This document shows, piece after piece, positions 51,858 to 62,065 of a DNA stretch of 64,000 nt; position 1 is the first letter of the stretch, and each line of letters starts with the position of its first letter. The stretch spans positions 4,426,880 through 4,490,879 of the forward strand of contig CP065003.1 of the NCBI GenBank assembly GCA_016700175.1, written 5' to 3'. A program made the position numbers and the translations under genes. The notes beneath the pieces are model-generated. The model searched no databases. It worked only from the letters and a program-made list of their open reading frames with translations, and was not told where the DNA came from. The stretch is from Acidobacteriota bacterium (GTDB lineage Bacteria; Acidobacteriota; Blastocatellia; Pyrinomonadales; Pyrinomonadaceae).

Positions 51858-54560
51858 ATGAAAAGAGCCGTAACGTTCGCTTTCGCATTGGTTTTGTGTC
51901 TCGGTACTTTTGCTTTCGGACAGGACGAATTCGAGTTCTGGCCCGGGACTCAGTACGATCCGTCCGTTCCTACGACCAGGCAAGTGCTCGGCTACGATCC
52001 CGGCGAGCGCATCGCGTCGCATTCGGAGCTGATGAAGTATTTTGAAGCGCTTCAAAGGGCCAGGCCCGCGCAGATCAAGCTCTTCGAGTACGCCAAGACC
52101 TGGGAAGGCAAGAAGCTGATCTATGCCGCGGTAGGTTCCGAGGCCAACATAGCCAGGCTCGAATCGATCAGCAGCTCGATGAAGCGCCTTGCCGATCCCC
52201 GGGTCACGGGAGACTCGGAAGCGCGGCAGATCATCTCGTCGATGCCCGCATTGACCTGGCTCGCGTACGGTGTACACGGAAACGAGATCTCGTCGCCCGA
52301 CGCGGCGATGATGACCGCTTATCATCTGCTCGCAGCACGCGGCAACGAGGTCGTAGACAAGATCCTCGCGGAGTCGGTGGTTTTCATCGATCCGACACAG
52401 AATCCCGACGGCCGCGACCGGTTTGTCCATGATTTCAACATCGCGGAAGGACTCGAACCTCAGGAAAGCCAGCTTGCCGCGGAGCGCAACGAGCCCTGGC
52501 CGGGCGGAAGGACGAACCACTACTACTTCGACATGAACCGCGACTGGATCTCGCTTACCCAGCCGGAAACCGAGGGGCGGATCAAGGCGCTTCAGGAATG
52601 GTGGCCTGTCGTTTTCGTCGATCTTCACGAAATGGGCACGAATTCCACCTATTACTTCGGTCCCGAAGCTGAGCCGTACAATCCCTTCAAAACAGAACAG
52701 CAGCACCGAAACACCGATCTTTACGGCAAGAACAACGCGAAATGGTTCGACCGGTTCGGCTTTGACTACTACACGCGGGAAGTGTTCGACGGGCTTTATC
52801 CGGGTTACGGCGACAGCTGGCCTATGCTCTACGGCGCGGTCGGAATGACGTACGAGCAGGCGTCGGTTCGCGGCCTTGTCGTGCGGAAAAGCAACGGCGA
52901 ACGTATGCATTTCCGCGACAGCGTGCGCCAACACTTCGTTGCGTCCGTTTCCACCGCCGAAACCACCGCGGTGAACCGCGAAAGGCTGCTCCGCGATTTT
53001 TATGAACACGCAAAGACTTCGGTGGAAGAGGGCCGCACCGGACCCGTTCGGTCTTTCATTCTCCCGCGTAGGGGCGATACATCGCTGGTCGATAAACTCG
53101 CGAATCTGCTTCACAAGCAAGGAGTCGAGGTCGCGCAGTCTTCTTCGGCCGGAACGGTTTGCGGCGTTTCCTACCCGGCGGGCTCGTACGGCGTTTCGAC
53201 CGCGCAGCCGGCGAGGAAACTGATCAGGAACCTTCTCGACAAGGACGTACCGATGGCCGAGGACTTCATTAAGGAGCAGGAAAGGCGCCGGTCCATTGGC
53301 CTTCCGGACGAGATCTACGACATAACGGCGTGGTCGCTTCCGATCATGTTCAATGTCGAAGCCGTTCCTTGCGGCCAGGCTCTTCCAGGTTCATTCCGCG
53401 AAACGGCACCTCAGCCGGTAACTCCCGGTACCGTATCGGGTGGAACCGCCTCTGTCGGCTATCTAGTTCCGTGGGGAACGACCGCCGCCGCGAAGCTCCT
53501 TACGGGAGCGCTCAGGAAAGGGCTCAGGATCTACAGTGCCGACAAGCAGTTCGTCCAGAAAGGAAGGACCTATCCGCGCGGCACGCTGATCATTAAAACG
53601 GTCGACAATCCCTCCGGATTCGGCTCGACGATCGCCGATCTCGCACGGACGACTGGTGCCGAAGTGGTCGCCACGGACACTTCCTGGGTCGAATCGGGTG
53701 TCAATTTCGGAAGCGACAACGTCGTCGAGATCAGGAGGCCGAAAGTGGCGCTCGCCTGGGACGAGCCGACCTCGTCGTACTCGGCCGGCCAGACAAGGTT
53801 CATTCTCGAAAGGCAGTACGGATTTCCGGTAACGCCCGTAAGGACGGCACAGCTCGGATCCCGCGATATTGCGCAGTTTGACGTGATCATTCTGCCGGAC
53901 GGATTCGGATACGCGAATGTGCTCGGCGGAGGCGCGGTCAATCGCATCAAGGACTGGGTCGCAGGAGGCGGGACGCTGATCGGCCTCGGGAGCGGAGCGG
54001 TGTCTTTCCTCGCGGATCCAAAGACCGGAATGCTCGCCGTTTCAAGGGAGAATGCTGCTAAGACGGACAAAGACGGCAAGCCTGTGGCGGAAGGCAAGCC
54101 TTCGGAGCCCGCTGCAAGGGTGCCCGGAAAGCTCATCACCAGCGAAGAACAGTTCAAGGACCTGATCGAGGCGGACGTGTCTTCGCCGGACGCGGTGGCA
54201 GGCGTGCTTGTCAGGGCGAAGACCGACCCCGATCACTGGGTCACGGCCGGCGTGCAGGGTACGGTCAATGCGATCTTCCGTGGCAACGCGATCTTCACCC
54301 CGATCGAGATGGACAGCGGAGCGAATGCCGCTTACTTCACGGGTCCCGACGATCTGCTTGCAAGCGGGTATATGTGGGAAGAAACCCGGAAGCAGCTTGC
54401 ATTCAAGCCATTCGTGGTGGTCCAGCCGTCGGGCCGCGGGAACGTGATCGGTTTCACGCAGGACCCGACGATCCGGGCTTATCTCGACGGCCTGAACGTG
54501 ATGCTTCTGAACGCGATCTTCCGTCGCTCAGCACAGGCGGATACGTACGGGAAGCGGTAG
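51858..54560 (+). CDS. M14-family zinc carboxypeptidase, large secreted
   Basis: A 900-residue exported metallopeptidase (signal peptide to about AFGQ, residue 22). The M14 fold is in the N-terminal third: zinc ligands HGNE in LAYGVHGNEISSPDA (about residue 138-141), catalytic region DPTQNPDGRDR, NRDWISLTQPETEG, and third ligand His in VFVDLHEMGTNS. The rest is beta-rich and includes a glutamine-amidotransferase-like segment (YSAGQTRFILERQYGFPVT, VIILPDGFGYANVLGGG). It probably degrades peptides or cell-wall peptides outside the cytoplasm. ATG preceded by GGAGAACAAG. Its stop is followed at once by GTGAGC heptamers. Confidence 0.9.
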   Translation: MKRAVTFAFALVLCLGTFAFGQDEFEFWPGTQYDPSVPTTRQVLGYDPGERIASHSELMKYFEALQRARPAQIKLFEYAKTWEGKKLIYAAVGSEANIARLESISSSMKRLADPRVTGDSEARQIISSMPALTWLAYGVHGNEISSPDAAMMTAYHLLAARGNEVVDKILAESVVFIDPTQNPDGRDRFVHDFNIAEGLEPQESQLAAERNEPWPGGRTNHYYFDMNRDWISLTQPETEGRIKALQEWWPVVFVDLHEMGTNSTYYFGPEAEPYNPFKTEQQHRNTDLYGKNNAKWFDRFGFDYYTREVFDGLYPGYGDSWPMLYGAVGMTYEQASVRGLVVRKSNGERMHFRDSVRQHFVASVSTAETTAVNRERLLRDFYEHAKTSVEEGRTGPVRSFILPRRGDTSLVDKLANLLHKQGVEVAQSSSAGTVCGVSYPAGSYGVSTAQPARKLIRNLLDKDVPMAEDFIKEQERRRSIGLPDEIYDITAWSLPIMFNVEAVPCGQALPGSFRETAPQPVTPGTVSGGTASVGYLVPWGTTAAAKLLTGALRKGLRIYSADKQFVQKGRTYPRGTLIIKTVDNPSGFGSTIADLARTTGAEVVATDTSWVESGVNFGSDNVVEIRRPKVALAWDEPTSSYSAGQTRFILERQYGFPVTPVRTAQLGSRDIAQFDVIILPDGFGYANVLGGGAVNRIKDWVAGGGTLIGLGSGAVSFLADPKTGMLAVSRENAAKTDKDGKPVAEGKPSEPAARVPGKLITSEEQFKDLIEADVSSPDAVAGVLVRAKTDPDHWVTAGVQGTVNAIFRGNAIFTPIEMDSGANAAYFTGPDDLLASGYMWEETRKQLAFKPFVVVQPSGRGNVIGFTQDPTIRAYLDGLNVMLLNAIFRRSAQADTYGKR

Positions 54561-54576
54561 GTTCAAAGTTTCAGGC

Positions 54577-54674
54577 GGTGAGCAGTGAGCGGTGAGCAGT
54601 GAGCGGTGAGCAGTGAGCAGTGAGCGGTGAGCAGTGAGCAGTGAGCAGTGAGCGGTGAGCAGGAAGCAGTGAGC
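54577..54674. repeat. Tandem heptanucleotide array (RGTGAGC)14
   Basis: Fourteen consecutive 7-bp units (ggtgagc or agtgagc, one aggaagc) immediately downstream of the M14 peptidase stop codon. A 31-bp block at 54676-54706 that follows is shared with 16670-16700. Confidence 0.9.
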
Positions 54675-54770
54675 CGTGTCTAAAGCCCGACCGCGAGGGA
54701 GGGCTACTGCGAGGACTGAGAAGAAAGGAATGAGGACTGAGTAGTGCGCCAGAGGGCTGGGCCCGCGCCC

Positions 54771-54935
54771 CCGCTCCGCTAGGAGCGCGATGTCTGTAGC
54801 ACGCCGTCTGAAAAAAAAACCGCGGGCACCGTACGTGTCCAATCGGATCGTTTGCCGTACCTATTCGACTCCTATGGAGCCGGGGTTCGATTCCATTCCG
54901 CCTTGCTACAGACATTTGGCTCCTACGGAGCCGCG
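54771..54935. repeat. Dispersed ATGTCTGTAG-type repeats (pair, inverted)
   Basis: cgctccgctaggagcgcgat with atgtctgtagc (54772-54800) and the mirror-image ctacagacatttggctccta with cggagccgc (about 54906-54934), separated by a spacer with a run of nine A. The stretch 54561-55388 contains only repeats and no gene. Confidence 0.7.
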
Positions 54936-55257
54936 ACAGAATCCTTAGTACTGCGTCCTGGCAGCGCCATCAGCACGCTATGTCAATAGCAGCGGGCGAA
55001 ATGGATCGATCTCCGCTCCGGCAGGAGCCTTGTGTTGAAAGTACATCCGGGAATTTCCCGTTTCCGTTCAGCAGTTTTCCGTCGCAAATACGACGATAAG
55101 TTGCCCCCCGCTGAAGCGGGAGGCAACTGATATCTGGAGTATACCCGCCGTTCGAGTTTCTCAGCTTTCGCGATCAAACAGGCCGCCTTTTCAGACAGCC
55201 TCCCGGGCTCACACCCCTCCTGCCTTGCTACATGCGTTCAGCTCCAACAGAGCCAAT

Positions 55258-55368
55258 GAAAATGCGGGCGAGAACGCCGGCGGTCCCAACTTCTGAAATG
55301 CGGGCGAGGACGCCCGCGGTCCCAACCTTTGAAAATGCGGGCGAGGACGCCGGCGGTCCGGGCGACAG
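55258..55368. repeat. Three tandem copies of a 36-37 bp GC-rich unit
   Basis: Units begin aatgcgggcgagaacgccgg (about 55260), aatgcgggcgaggacgcccg (55297) and aatgcgggcgaggacgccgg (55333), each followed by cggtcc. No coding function. Confidence 0.75.
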
Positions 55369-55388
55369 GCTGGAGCCTATCGTACCTC

Positions 55389-57359
55389 TCAGTCCCTGAT
55401 CAGCACGACGACCGCCTGTTCCGCTTCCAGAACCTTGCTAAAGAATTCCCTCACGGAAGTGTAAGCCGAGGCCGGGACGGTCGCGTTCTTCATCGTCATT
55501 TTTCTTTCGAACAAGAGCTTTCCTTCCTCGACCGTGTAGCTCGTAGAGTAGCTCCCGAATTCCGATCGAAGATCCACCGCATCCGGCACTTCGTCGACGG
55601 AGAACCCGCTCGGCAGCGCGATAACGGATCTTTCCAGGAACGAGCGCGATTCGAGCTGTACCGGGTTCGTGCGTTCTTTTTCGGTCAGGTAGATCGACCG
55701 CGAGCGGCTGACGATCGCCGGACGGAAGATCAGCAGCCGATTCTGCATCAGCTGACCGTACGCGGGCGCCTCGAAATCCACCTTTAGATTGAAAGCGGAA
55801 TCGAGAAAATCGTCCCTCGGCTCGAAGCTCACGAGCCTTGCTGCGGTCGCGCCGTCGGTCAGCCAGCCCTCGATCACCTTCCGGTAGTCATCTTTCGCGC
55901 TCTTCTTGAAAAGCAGCCGTTCGTAGGCGGATGTCTGTCCCTTCGTGTTCTCTTCGATCGACCCTTTGATCGTGCCGCTCTCGGCGAGGCGAACGTCCAC
56001 CGTGCGCTCCAGCGTGTTCGCATCCGCGGGTACGACCGGCATCTGTACAAGTCCGCCCGTTTCGCCGGCGATCACAAGCCCGTGGCTGCCCTGCAGATGC
56101 GTCGGAAGATCGCCGACCGGCGTGAGGTCGTCCGTGGAATCGAACATCAGAAGGCGGCCCAGCGTCGGGTGGTCGACAATCGTGTGCGAATGCGTATCGG
56201 CGCCGACTCTGACCGCGATGATGCAGTGGTTGAACTGCCTCGGTGACGCCCATTCCTTTCGGACGAACGTCGGGTCTCCCGAGAAGATCGCCACCGGATA
56301 CGCATCGATCTTCAATGCGCGGAGCATCGCGCGCATCAGGGTCGCCTTGTCCTTGCAGTCCCCGTATCCTCGTTCGAGGACCAGGTCCGAAGGCCTGGGC
56401 CGGTATCCGTTGCCGTGCCCAACTCCGATGTCGATCGAAATGTACTGAAGGTTCTGGACGTAGTTCCCGATCGCCTTGATCTTTTCCATCTCCGTCTCGG
56501 CGCCGGCGGTAAGCTCGCGCGCTTTCGCGGCGATCTCGTCGTTGATGACCACCTTGTCGTCGTAGAGTCCGGTCGCCCAGACCGAAACGTCCTTCCAGTC
56601 TCCGAAGACCTTGTTGGTCGTGTCGGGTCCGGCCTCCGGATTGAAATTCACGGCGATAAGCGGGGCGAGGTTCGAGATCGAAGGGCTCATCGGCTCCGGA
56701 GGGATCGGAGCCAGGCTGCTGAGTTCCCAGGTGTAGGACGCCGGCAACCCTCGGCTGAAGTTCGGCGTGATTGAATGTAAGGCTCTCCGCCTTCCATCCC
56801 TGCGGAAGGTTGAGTATGTACCGGGAGCGAAGCGTCGGAAGCCGCGTTTGGAACTGGAATACGTCCTGGAAGAACAACGGCCGGTATTCGGTGGTAACGG
56901 TGTAGCCGAAGACAGAGCCGACGCTCATCTCGCCCGACGCATCCACGACCTTCACGCGCCCTTCGTTGTACACGTCGTCCGTGTCCGAGATTATGTCGAG
57001 CACGTCCTTTTTCGAGAACTCTTTTACGTTTCCCCTGGGGTCGATCGCCCACGCGTCAAGATCGCTGACCTTTTCGGTGCTTGCGAGGTAGAAAGCGCGG
57101 GCCCTTGCAAGGCCCCGGCCTTCGAGCGTAAGCACGCGGATCGCCCACTTTCTCACGATCTTGAGCTTTCCGTCGGACCCCAGCGTGACGTTCTCTTCGT
57201 CGAGCAGGACGACCGCCGGCACATCCTTGTCGTATTGCGGGTTCGAGCCACTTGCCGCCTCTCTTAACCATTGCGGAGCGGAATCGCCTATTGCGTAACC
57301 GGAAGACAGGAATACGAGAAAAGAGCGATCGCGAGCGGGAAGCGGGAAACTAACGACAT
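55389..57359 (-). pseudogene. DUF3857/transglutaminase-like protein gene with two frameshifts
   Basis: The intact product would be an exported protein with an N-terminal DUF3857 domain and a transglutaminase-like core. Signal peptide from ATG at 57359 (MSLVSRFPLAIAL), then a shift near 57310-57330 into the frame of APQWLREAASGSNPQYDKDV and PAVVLLDEENVTLG, which continues to FNHAELQPRV; a second shift near 56745 moves to the frame SYTWELSSLAPIPPEP that runs to the stop at 55389. The core retains LERGYGDCKDKATLMRAML (catalytic Cys), FNHCIIAV (His) and LLMFDSTDD (Asp). Since the catalytic triad is intact and no other damage is seen, these may be sequence errors. Adjacent upstream gene at 57480 is a paralogue. 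Confidence 0.7.
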
Positions 57360-57479
57360 AATGCTATACCTCTTGACGGCGGATCGGACCTGATGCCGAC
57401 GTCCTTTCTTGCGAAGAAGGGAGAACGACCGGCCCTCGGGCGCGAATGCCTCGCGCGCGGCCCGGCCATATCTAATCGA

Positions 57480-59282
57480 TCATTCGGCGGCGATCTTCTT
57501 CAGCGTGATCGTATGCGTGTCCGCCTTGTGGAACATATCGAACATCGTCTTGACCGGCTTGTACGATTCGACGGGGAAGATGATGTTCCCTCCTCCGCCG
57601 AAGAAGAAATCGCGGGTGTACTTTATGGAGCCGGTCGCCTGATCGACCCCCACATTAATGTACAGAGACCCGATCCCGTCTTTGTCAGCTACCGGCGCGG
57701 GCTTGTCACTTCCGTCAATGGTGAATCCTTCCGGCAGTTTTATCGTAATGTCGTCGTATTCCGACCACGGGAACGGGAAATACACGTCGTAGAGCCGAGT
57801 GTCGCTCGAGAACCGCGCCGATGATCCGTATTCGAAGACGCCCGGCTGAATGAACATTCTGGAGCCGGTCTTCTGCGCATAGTTCGGGATCCTGATCTTG
57901 TACCTGTATACCATCGGCCGGTCGGGATCGTTGAGGTTCTCGATCGAGATGTTCGAGACCTCGGCCGTGCTCATCCTGCTCTTGATGCTCTCCTTGAGGA
58001 ACTCCTCGCGCTGGTTTTCGGACACGTCATAGTTCTTCAATTTGTGCGTGTACGAAAGATGGCCCGTGTACTCGACAGACACGGTTCCTTCAAGTGTCCC
58101 TTCGGCATCGAGCGCAAAATCGCCCTTGCGCGTTTCTTTCGAATCGCGGTAGCCGAGCATCGGGGTTGTGGTTGTTATGTAGTCCTTGTACGCGAGCAGG
58201 AATACAGATGTGTTCTCTTCGTACCAGTTCAGCGCTCCGTACGGCACGAACGGATTGCCTGGATCGAAATACCGCCAGTACGGGCCCATCTTAACGCCGA
58301 CGCCGGCGAGATGGATGAACGATTCGTGCGCCTTGCGGGGATTGAAGAAAAGCTCGCTCCGGTCGCCGGTAAACGCTATCCGGGTTTCGAATCCTGCCGC
58401 ATCCGCGAGCGACGCGAACAGCTTGTTGATCTCCTCCGAACGGCCCTGAAGCTTCTTGTAGGTGTCGTCGTCGGAGCTGTTTAATTTTATCTCGTCGAGT
58501 TCGGTCTCCGTGATCTCCGGCGAAAAGCTTAGATTCTTGACCCGCCTTACGCAGAAGTCATAGAGCTTCTTGATCTTCTCCTCATCGGTTGAAGCGGATC
58601 CGATTATCTCTTCCGCCGCCGCCCGCATCTTCTTACCCGGTTTCAGGGTGTCCTTGATGTCATACGCAACCGCGACACGTCCCCCTACCCGCGACCAGAA
58701 ATCGGTGCTAGTGGAGTTCGCGTATTTCCTCGAAGAGTAATAGACGAGCAGCCATTTTCGAATCTCGTCCTTGTGAACCTCGGTGTACCGGTACTCGACG
58801 ATCACGCCCGGCTCGATGTTGGGGACTGCAAACGACTTGGCCTTGACCTTCACGTCGTTGCTCTTCACGATCTCACGATCGAAGATGTTGTCTTTCGTGA
58901 GTTCCGTGATCGAACCGTCCGGCCTGACGACTCTCGCCTCTATATCTTTGATCCTGATCCCCCTTATGTATGGGATATCGACCTTGCTGAACTTCTCCCG
59001 GCCCCTTTCGGTCAGGATCTTCAGCCGGACATAGTGCCGCATCACGAGGTTCTCGGAGGCATCGTCGATATTGATCTCCCAGAAGATAGCCTCGGCATCG
59101 GCATCGGCTTCCACCTTGCCTTTTGTCATCGACAGCTCTTCGGGGGTGATCGGACGCCAGTCTTCACCGGCGAACACGGACGGAAAAGCGAAAACGGTTA
59201 CGAGCAAGCACGCGACGAGAACGAATCTCGGGGGAATGCTGATTCGACATAAAACACTCCTTAATTTCCTTCTACTCAGCAC
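57480..59282 (-). CDS. DUF3857 domain protein, transglutaminase-like, paralogue
   Basis: About 600-residue exported protein. DUF3857 part: DWRPITPEELSMTK, RLKILTERGREKFSKVDIPY, RPDGSITELTKDNIFDREIV, VPNIEPGVIVEYRYTEVHKD. The transglutaminase-like part (about 230-360) has LADAAGFETRIAF and WRYFDPGNPFVPYGALNWYE but no obvious catalytic Cys. Compared with relatives, a segment of about 90 residues between EYRYTEV and WLLVYY seems missing. Start: the open frame begins at a GTG (59282), but AAGGAG at 59262-59257 is ideally placed for an ATG at 59250 in another frame; deleting one G from the run of five at 59230-59234 would join that start to a normal signal peptide, so a one-base error is suspected there. 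Confidence 0.72.
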   Translation of the reverse strand: MLSRRKLRSVLCRISIPPRFVLVACLLVTVFAFPSVFAGEDWRPITPEELSMTKGKVEADADAEAIFWEINIDDASENLVMRHYVRLKILTERGREKFSKVDIPYIRGIRIKDIEARVVRPDGSITELTKDNIFDREIVKSNDVKVKAKSFAVPNIEPGVIVEYRYTEVHKDEIRKWLLVYYSSRKYANSTSTDFWSRVGGRVAVAYDIKDTLKPGKKMRAAAEEIIGSASTDEEKIKKLYDFCVRRVKNLSFSPEITETELDEIKLNSSDDDTYKKLQGRSEEINKLFASLADAAGFETRIAFTGDRSELFFNPRKAHESFIHLAGVGVKMGPYWRYFDPGNPFVPYGALNWYEENTSVFLLAYKDYITTTTPMLGYRDSKETRKGDFALDAEGTLEGTVSVEYTGHLSYTHKLKNYDVSENQREEFLKESIKSRMSTAEVSNISIENLNDPDRPMVYRYKIRIPNYAQKTGSRMFIQPGVFEYGSSARFSSDTRLYDVYFPFPWSEYDDITIKLPEGFTIDGSDKPAPVADKDGIGSLYINVGVDQATGSIKYTRDFFFGGGGNIIFPVESYKPVKTMFDMFHKADTHTITLKKIAAE

Positions 59283-59353
59283 AACAGGTGAGAGCTGCGA
59301 GGATTATCTTCCTTAATGGGACTTCAGTTTTCTTGATTGACTTGACTGGTGAC

Positions 59354-59383
59354 AATATAGCCTCAAAACTGCCCGTTTTGCAA
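59354..59383 (-). promoter_or_regulatory. Possible promoter of the DUF3857 gene pair
   Basis: On the minus strand TTGCAA (59383-59378), 18-bp spacer, TATATT (59359-59354). It would give a leader of about 100 nt before the ATG at 59250. Confidence 0.4.
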
Positions 59384-59524
59384 CGGTTTTTCGGATTTTT
59401 CATTACGAGGATCCGGAGGCCGAGCGGCAGATCGACGCTAATGGGTTGAAGCAAAGGTTTGGGCGGCAGGAGAATTCTCGCCGCACTCGACCAAAGAAAT
59501 GGAAGGGAATTGGAGGTTAAGCGC

Positions 59525-59640
59525 TTTTCCTCGAGGAGCGCGATGTCTGCAGCATGCCGTCTGTAAGAATACCCGCATGCTCCTTTGGGAGCCCAATCGG
59601 ATCATTTCCCCATCGCCCCTTCGGCTCCCACAGAACCCAA
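59525..59640. repeat. Dispersed ATGTCTGTAG-type repeat
   Basis: cctcgaggagcgcgat with atgtctgcagc (59529-59553) and later ctcctttgggagccc and tcggctcccacag. Same family as 42495, 50205 and 54771. No gene in 59283-59659. Confidence 0.55.
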
Positions 59641-59723
59641 AGGCGTTCCTTAAACGGGCCTACCTACCGACGCCAAAATAAGGGCTCTTCGCCGACGTTT
59701 TCAACTCAAGCCGTTCCGAGATC

Positions 59724-60119
59724 TCACGTTCGCGTTCCGAAAGTTCCCGAGCCCCGGCATTGTCTCCTTTCCGGGTGCAGTGGAGCGCGAAGTTGTCGAG
59801 AGCCTGAGCGAGATTCGCCTCCATTCCAATCGCTCGGAAGATAGACAGCCCTTTCTCGAAGCACTCCGGCAGCCGAGACCTTTTCTCCTTTCAGCACTAA
59901 GTCTTTGTTCAGGCACGAAGAAACGATCCCGAGGACGCGCCAGGCCTCTCCCAAAGTTTCGCGGTTCTCGTTCTCCTTCGACAGTTCCAGAGATCGCCGG
60001 GCCGAGTCCAATGCATCGTCGTACTTTTCCAGCCCGATCTGAGCTTCTGCGAGGAAACGACGCATCTCAGGCACAAGGAAGTGACCTTCGTCACCGATCC
60101 CTGCAATGAGCTGCTTCAA
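59724..60119 (-). pseudogene. Fragment: TPR tail, last piece
   Basis: 131-codon open piece of the frameshifted gene. It reads TPR-like helices (FLAEAQIGLEKYDDALDSAR, ETLGEAWRVLGIV) until about 59880, after which the true frame moves; the remaining codons to the stop at 59724 are out of register. The real C terminus is at 59660. Confidence 0.5.
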
Positions 60120-60472
60120 CTCCTTTCCGCGGCGGTATATTCACCCAGCAAGACCTTCGCGCCGCTGATGTTGCTCGTGACCATTATCTCGCTGCTCTTA
60201 TTCCCGATCTCGCGCGCGATCTCGAGAGCCTCCAGATAGAACCCGATCGCCTTTTCGCCGTCTCCCTGCATATAAGCCTGAAAGCCCAGGCTGTTAAGTC
60301 CGTTACCGAGTGTCTTAAGGTCGCCGATCTCCCTGGATAGCTCGACCTCCAGCAGTTCGTACTTTGAAGCCTCCTTGAAGCGGCCGAGGAACATATTGGA
60401 GGCCGCAAGAAGGTGAAGGCTGTTTGCTTTAACCGCCGCCGCTCCTTCACCGACCTTTTCCAGCAGCTTCAT
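60116..60472 (-). pseudogene. Fragment: TPR region
   Basis: 118-codon open piece reading TPR-type repeats (LEKVGEGAAAVKANSLHLLA, GDGEKAIGFYLEALEIAREI). It belongs between the ATPase/TPR fragment and the final TPR fragment of the same broken gene. Confidence 0.5.
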
Positions 60473-60520
60473 GGAATCCCCCGGCTATTTTGACCGCCTC
60501 GTCGAATCTTCCCAGGGAAA

Positions 60521-62065
60521 TCAATGAACGACCCTGGCGGAACAGCCCTTTCGCCTGCAGCATAAACGATTCGTTGCCGCCCGAACTTCCGCAATCGCGG
60601 GCAAGGCGGACGGCATTTTCCGCGCTTTCAGCGAACTCCGGCTGTCGCCCGAATCAAACTGCGAGACACTCAGTCCCCAGTGCGCTTCCGCCTGCCATCG
60701 CGTACTTCCGAGCCGGTCCGCCATTCGAAGCAGCTCCTCGAACATCCCGATCGAGTCTTTGAAGCGTGCCTGAGCGTGAAACACGAGCCCAAGGCTTTGC
60801 CTGCAGTTCATTTCATCTTCCGGATCGATCCCGCTTTCTCCAATATCTCCACCCAATTCGTTGACGATCTTGAGGACCTTTAGATACAGTCTTTCCGCCG
60901 TCTCAAGAGCGTGCGTCCGCCTGGCCTGGTCGGCAGCTCTCTGGTACCAGACTGCCGATATCTCCGGACTCGCTCCTTTCTCAAAGTGCTCGGCGATCAG
61001 AGCCAGATACTCGTTGCGTCTCCTGTCCTTGGCCTCCGCCAGCCATTCTGCAGTCTCCAGATGCCACTGGCGGCGTTCCTCGATCAGTAGCGTTTCGTAC
61101 GTCACGTCCCTCAGCAGTGCGTGCTTGAACACGAACTCGACTGAATCGCCGAACGTCGAACGTTCTTTTCGAAAGAGGATCTCTTTCCGGCGAAGCGACT
61201 CGAGGATGGTCGGAACGTTGACGCTGGATTCGAACCCCGTCAGCGCCGAGTCCCAGAAATCGCGCCCGATGACCGAAGCTCTCTGAAGGACGCGCATTTC
61301 CCGGGGTGACAGTCGGTCGAGTCGCGACTGCAGCACGCCCGTGAGTGTGGATGGGATTGATATCTCGCCAAGCCTTTCCGGGTCGATCGTCCACGAATCG
61401 CCGGACGCGTCGATGACCGACTGCTCGATCAGCATCTTCACGAGTTCTTCGACATAGAACGGATTGCCTTCCGTGTTTGATACGAGCAGTGCTGAAAGAT
61501 CGTCCGGCACGCCTTCCGCCTTCTGCAGGATCTCGGCGACAAGCTTGCCGCTTTCGCGCCTGGTGAGCGGCTGAAGGTCCAGGCGCAGCCGGTTGTCCAT
61601 TCCCTCTCCCCGGTGCGGTCTGGCCTCGAAGAGAAGGGGCCGTGTGAGTTCGATCATCAGGATCGGAGAATCTGAGCATTCCCTGGCGAGATGATCGAAG
61701 AAACCGACCGACTCATCGTCCGCCCAGTGGAGATCATCGAGGTAAATGACCGCAGGATACTTGCTTGAGACCGCCTTAAAAACTGGGAGGAATATAGAAG
61801 GGCACGCTCCCGGATCTGTTTCTCGTCCTCGGCGATGTCTTTCAAGTACGGCGATCCAGAGAAGTCGAAACCGATCAGATGACCGATGAAAGCTGCCTTC
61901 ATCTCTGCCTGGGAAGGCTCCGCCGAAACCGGTTTTCGCTCCGTCGGTCAGTTCGGAAATACCGCGAACGAATTTCTCGCGCGCAGTATCGGCGTCATCA
62001 CTCTCTCCGATCTCGAATCTGAATGAGAACAGTTCCCTCGCGAGAGAGAATGGGGTCTCGCGCAT
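60521..62065 (-). pseudogene. Fragment: AAA ATPase middle and TPR start
   Basis: The longest open piece (514 codons) of the broken gene. It contains the Walker B-like VIYLDDLHWADDES, the STAND-type LSPREMRVLQRASVIGRDFW winged-helix region, and TPR-like helices (WYQRAADQARRTHALETAER). Codons between about 61925 and 61800 and after about 60650 are out of register with the homologous protein. Confidence 0.6.

Noticed and set aside
54880..54905. ggttcgattcc, possible tRNA T loop
   Set aside because: No flanking cloverleaf; lies between repeat units.
55258..55368. CRISPR array
   Set aside because: Three units without true spacers; the repeats are directly adjacent and GC-rich, so this is a plain tandem repeat.
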